NCBI GenBank assembly: GCA_001509335.1
Contig: LGGY01000042.1
Coordinates: forward strand, 1 to 5,490
DNA: 5,490 nt
Reading direction: 5' to 3'
Source: Fidelibacterota bacterium 46_43
GTDB lineage: Bacteria; Fidelibacterota; Fidelibacteria; Fidelibacterales; Fidelibacteraceae
The position numbers were made by a program, and so were the translations under genes. This document shows, one piece after another, positions 5,206 to 5,490 of this stretch (the first letter of the stretch is position 1; every line of letters starts with the position of its first letter). Under the pieces are notes generated by a model. It made no database searches. It worked only from the letters and a program-made list of their open reading frames with translations, and had not been told where the DNA came from.

Positions 5206-5490
5206 ATGAAAAAATTTCATCAATTCACCGTCTTGCTTTTCACAGCATCCATTCTGTTGGCACAAAATCCGGCAGTTGTTCGCAACGGGAACAAATACGT
5301 GTTTACTTGGAGTGAAAAAGCCAAGGTTTCTGATATCCCGTCCCAGCTGACCATGAATCACCTGAACGGGGATGTGCTGATACGGGGATACCATGAAGAA
5401 TCCATCCATTACGTTGAAAAAATGCAAATCAACGCTGATTCACAAAAAGAGGCCGATGCCTTATGGAATGAGTATCACCTGAAACTTGAA
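5206..5490 (+). CDS. Exported DUF4097-like protein, N-terminal part, cut by window edge
   Basis: The ATG at 5206 lies 4 bases after the anti-sigma stop, with GGAG at 5192-5195. Ninety-five residues are present and the frame stays open to the edge. Residues 1-19 form a signal peptide (MKKFHQFTVLLFTASILLA) with cleavage probably after A19. Residues 53-62 read L-N-G-D-V-L-I-R-G-Y, followed by charged residues and an alternating strand. This resembles the start of DUF4097/DUF2807-type parallel beta-repeat proteins, where N-G-x-V-x-I-x-G recurs in each turn. Proteins of this kind are often encoded beside ECF sigma/anti-sigma pairs, but I give the family as tentative because only the first turn is visible. 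It would be a periplasmic or surface product of the operon. Confidence 0.7.
   Translation, partial: MKKFHQFTVLLFTASILLAQNPAVVRNGNKYVFTWSEKAKVSDIPSQLTMNHLNGDVLIRGYHEESIHYVEKMQINADSQKEADALWNEYHLKLE

Noticed and set aside
5158..5427. Minus-strand open frame across the anti-sigma end and the DUF4097-like start
   Set aside because: It is the shadow of two sense genes with clear starts and a signal peptide.

Overview
The window reads as a chromosomal piece of a didermic (Gram-negative type) bacterium. The evidence is a signal-peptide-bearing beta-barrel candidate, a lipobox lipoprotein and a periplasmic-type exported protein. Base composition is moderate and codon use looks even. Several genes have clear Shine-Dalgarno sites (AAAGGAGG before the small heat-shock gene, GGGAGG before the barrel gene), which argues against a typical Bacteroidota. 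The gene content would suit an uncultured lineage of the FCB/Calditrichota/Marinimicrobia type, but this is only an impression; no rRNA or universal marker gene is present.

Left block (1-1911, minus strand). A three-gene transcription unit runs right to left: a TetR-family repressor, an exported beta-barrel-like protein whose start overlaps the repressor stop by ATGA, and the beginning of a MacB/LolD-type ABC transporter ATPase that runs off the left edge. The ATPase reading frame is broken after about 37 codons by what looks like a 4-bp tandem duplication (TTAGTTAG). The 67-bp gap before it is largely a degenerate array of 8-bp repeats. The control region (1912-2076) has four TTACG/CGTAA half-sites around a plausible promoter, so the repressor probably regulates itself and the export operon.

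Middle block (2077-3430). A 100-residue lipoprotein with a BamE/SmpA-like sequence pattern is divergent from the TetR operon and ends at a strong terminator. Next is a stand-alone relative of the IS200-type Y1 (HUH) transposases. It keeps the HIH metal-binding motif and the downstream Gln but has Met at the position of the catalytic Tyr, so it is probably not a working transposase. It converges on a small heat-shock protein gene (Hsp20/alpha-crystallin), and a symmetrical hairpin between them can terminate both.

Right block (3431-5490, plus strand). A roughly 280-bp control region holds a good sigma-70-type promoter for the heat-shock gene, palindromes and a 10-bp direct repeat, a candidate promoter for the rightward operon, and a second copy of the 8-bp repeat array. 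The operon encodes an ECF sigma factor, a membrane anti-sigma factor with a zinc-binding cytoplasmic domain and a C-terminal HEAT-like region, and the start of an exported DUF4097-like protein cut off by the window edge. This looks like an envelope-signal-responsive cell-surface regulation cassette.

The points most worth a second look are the Tyr-less Y1 transposase relative, the two matching 8-bp repeat arrays directly upstream of unrelated genes, the 4-bp duplication breaking the ABC ATPase, and the anti-sigma factor with a HEAT sensor region.
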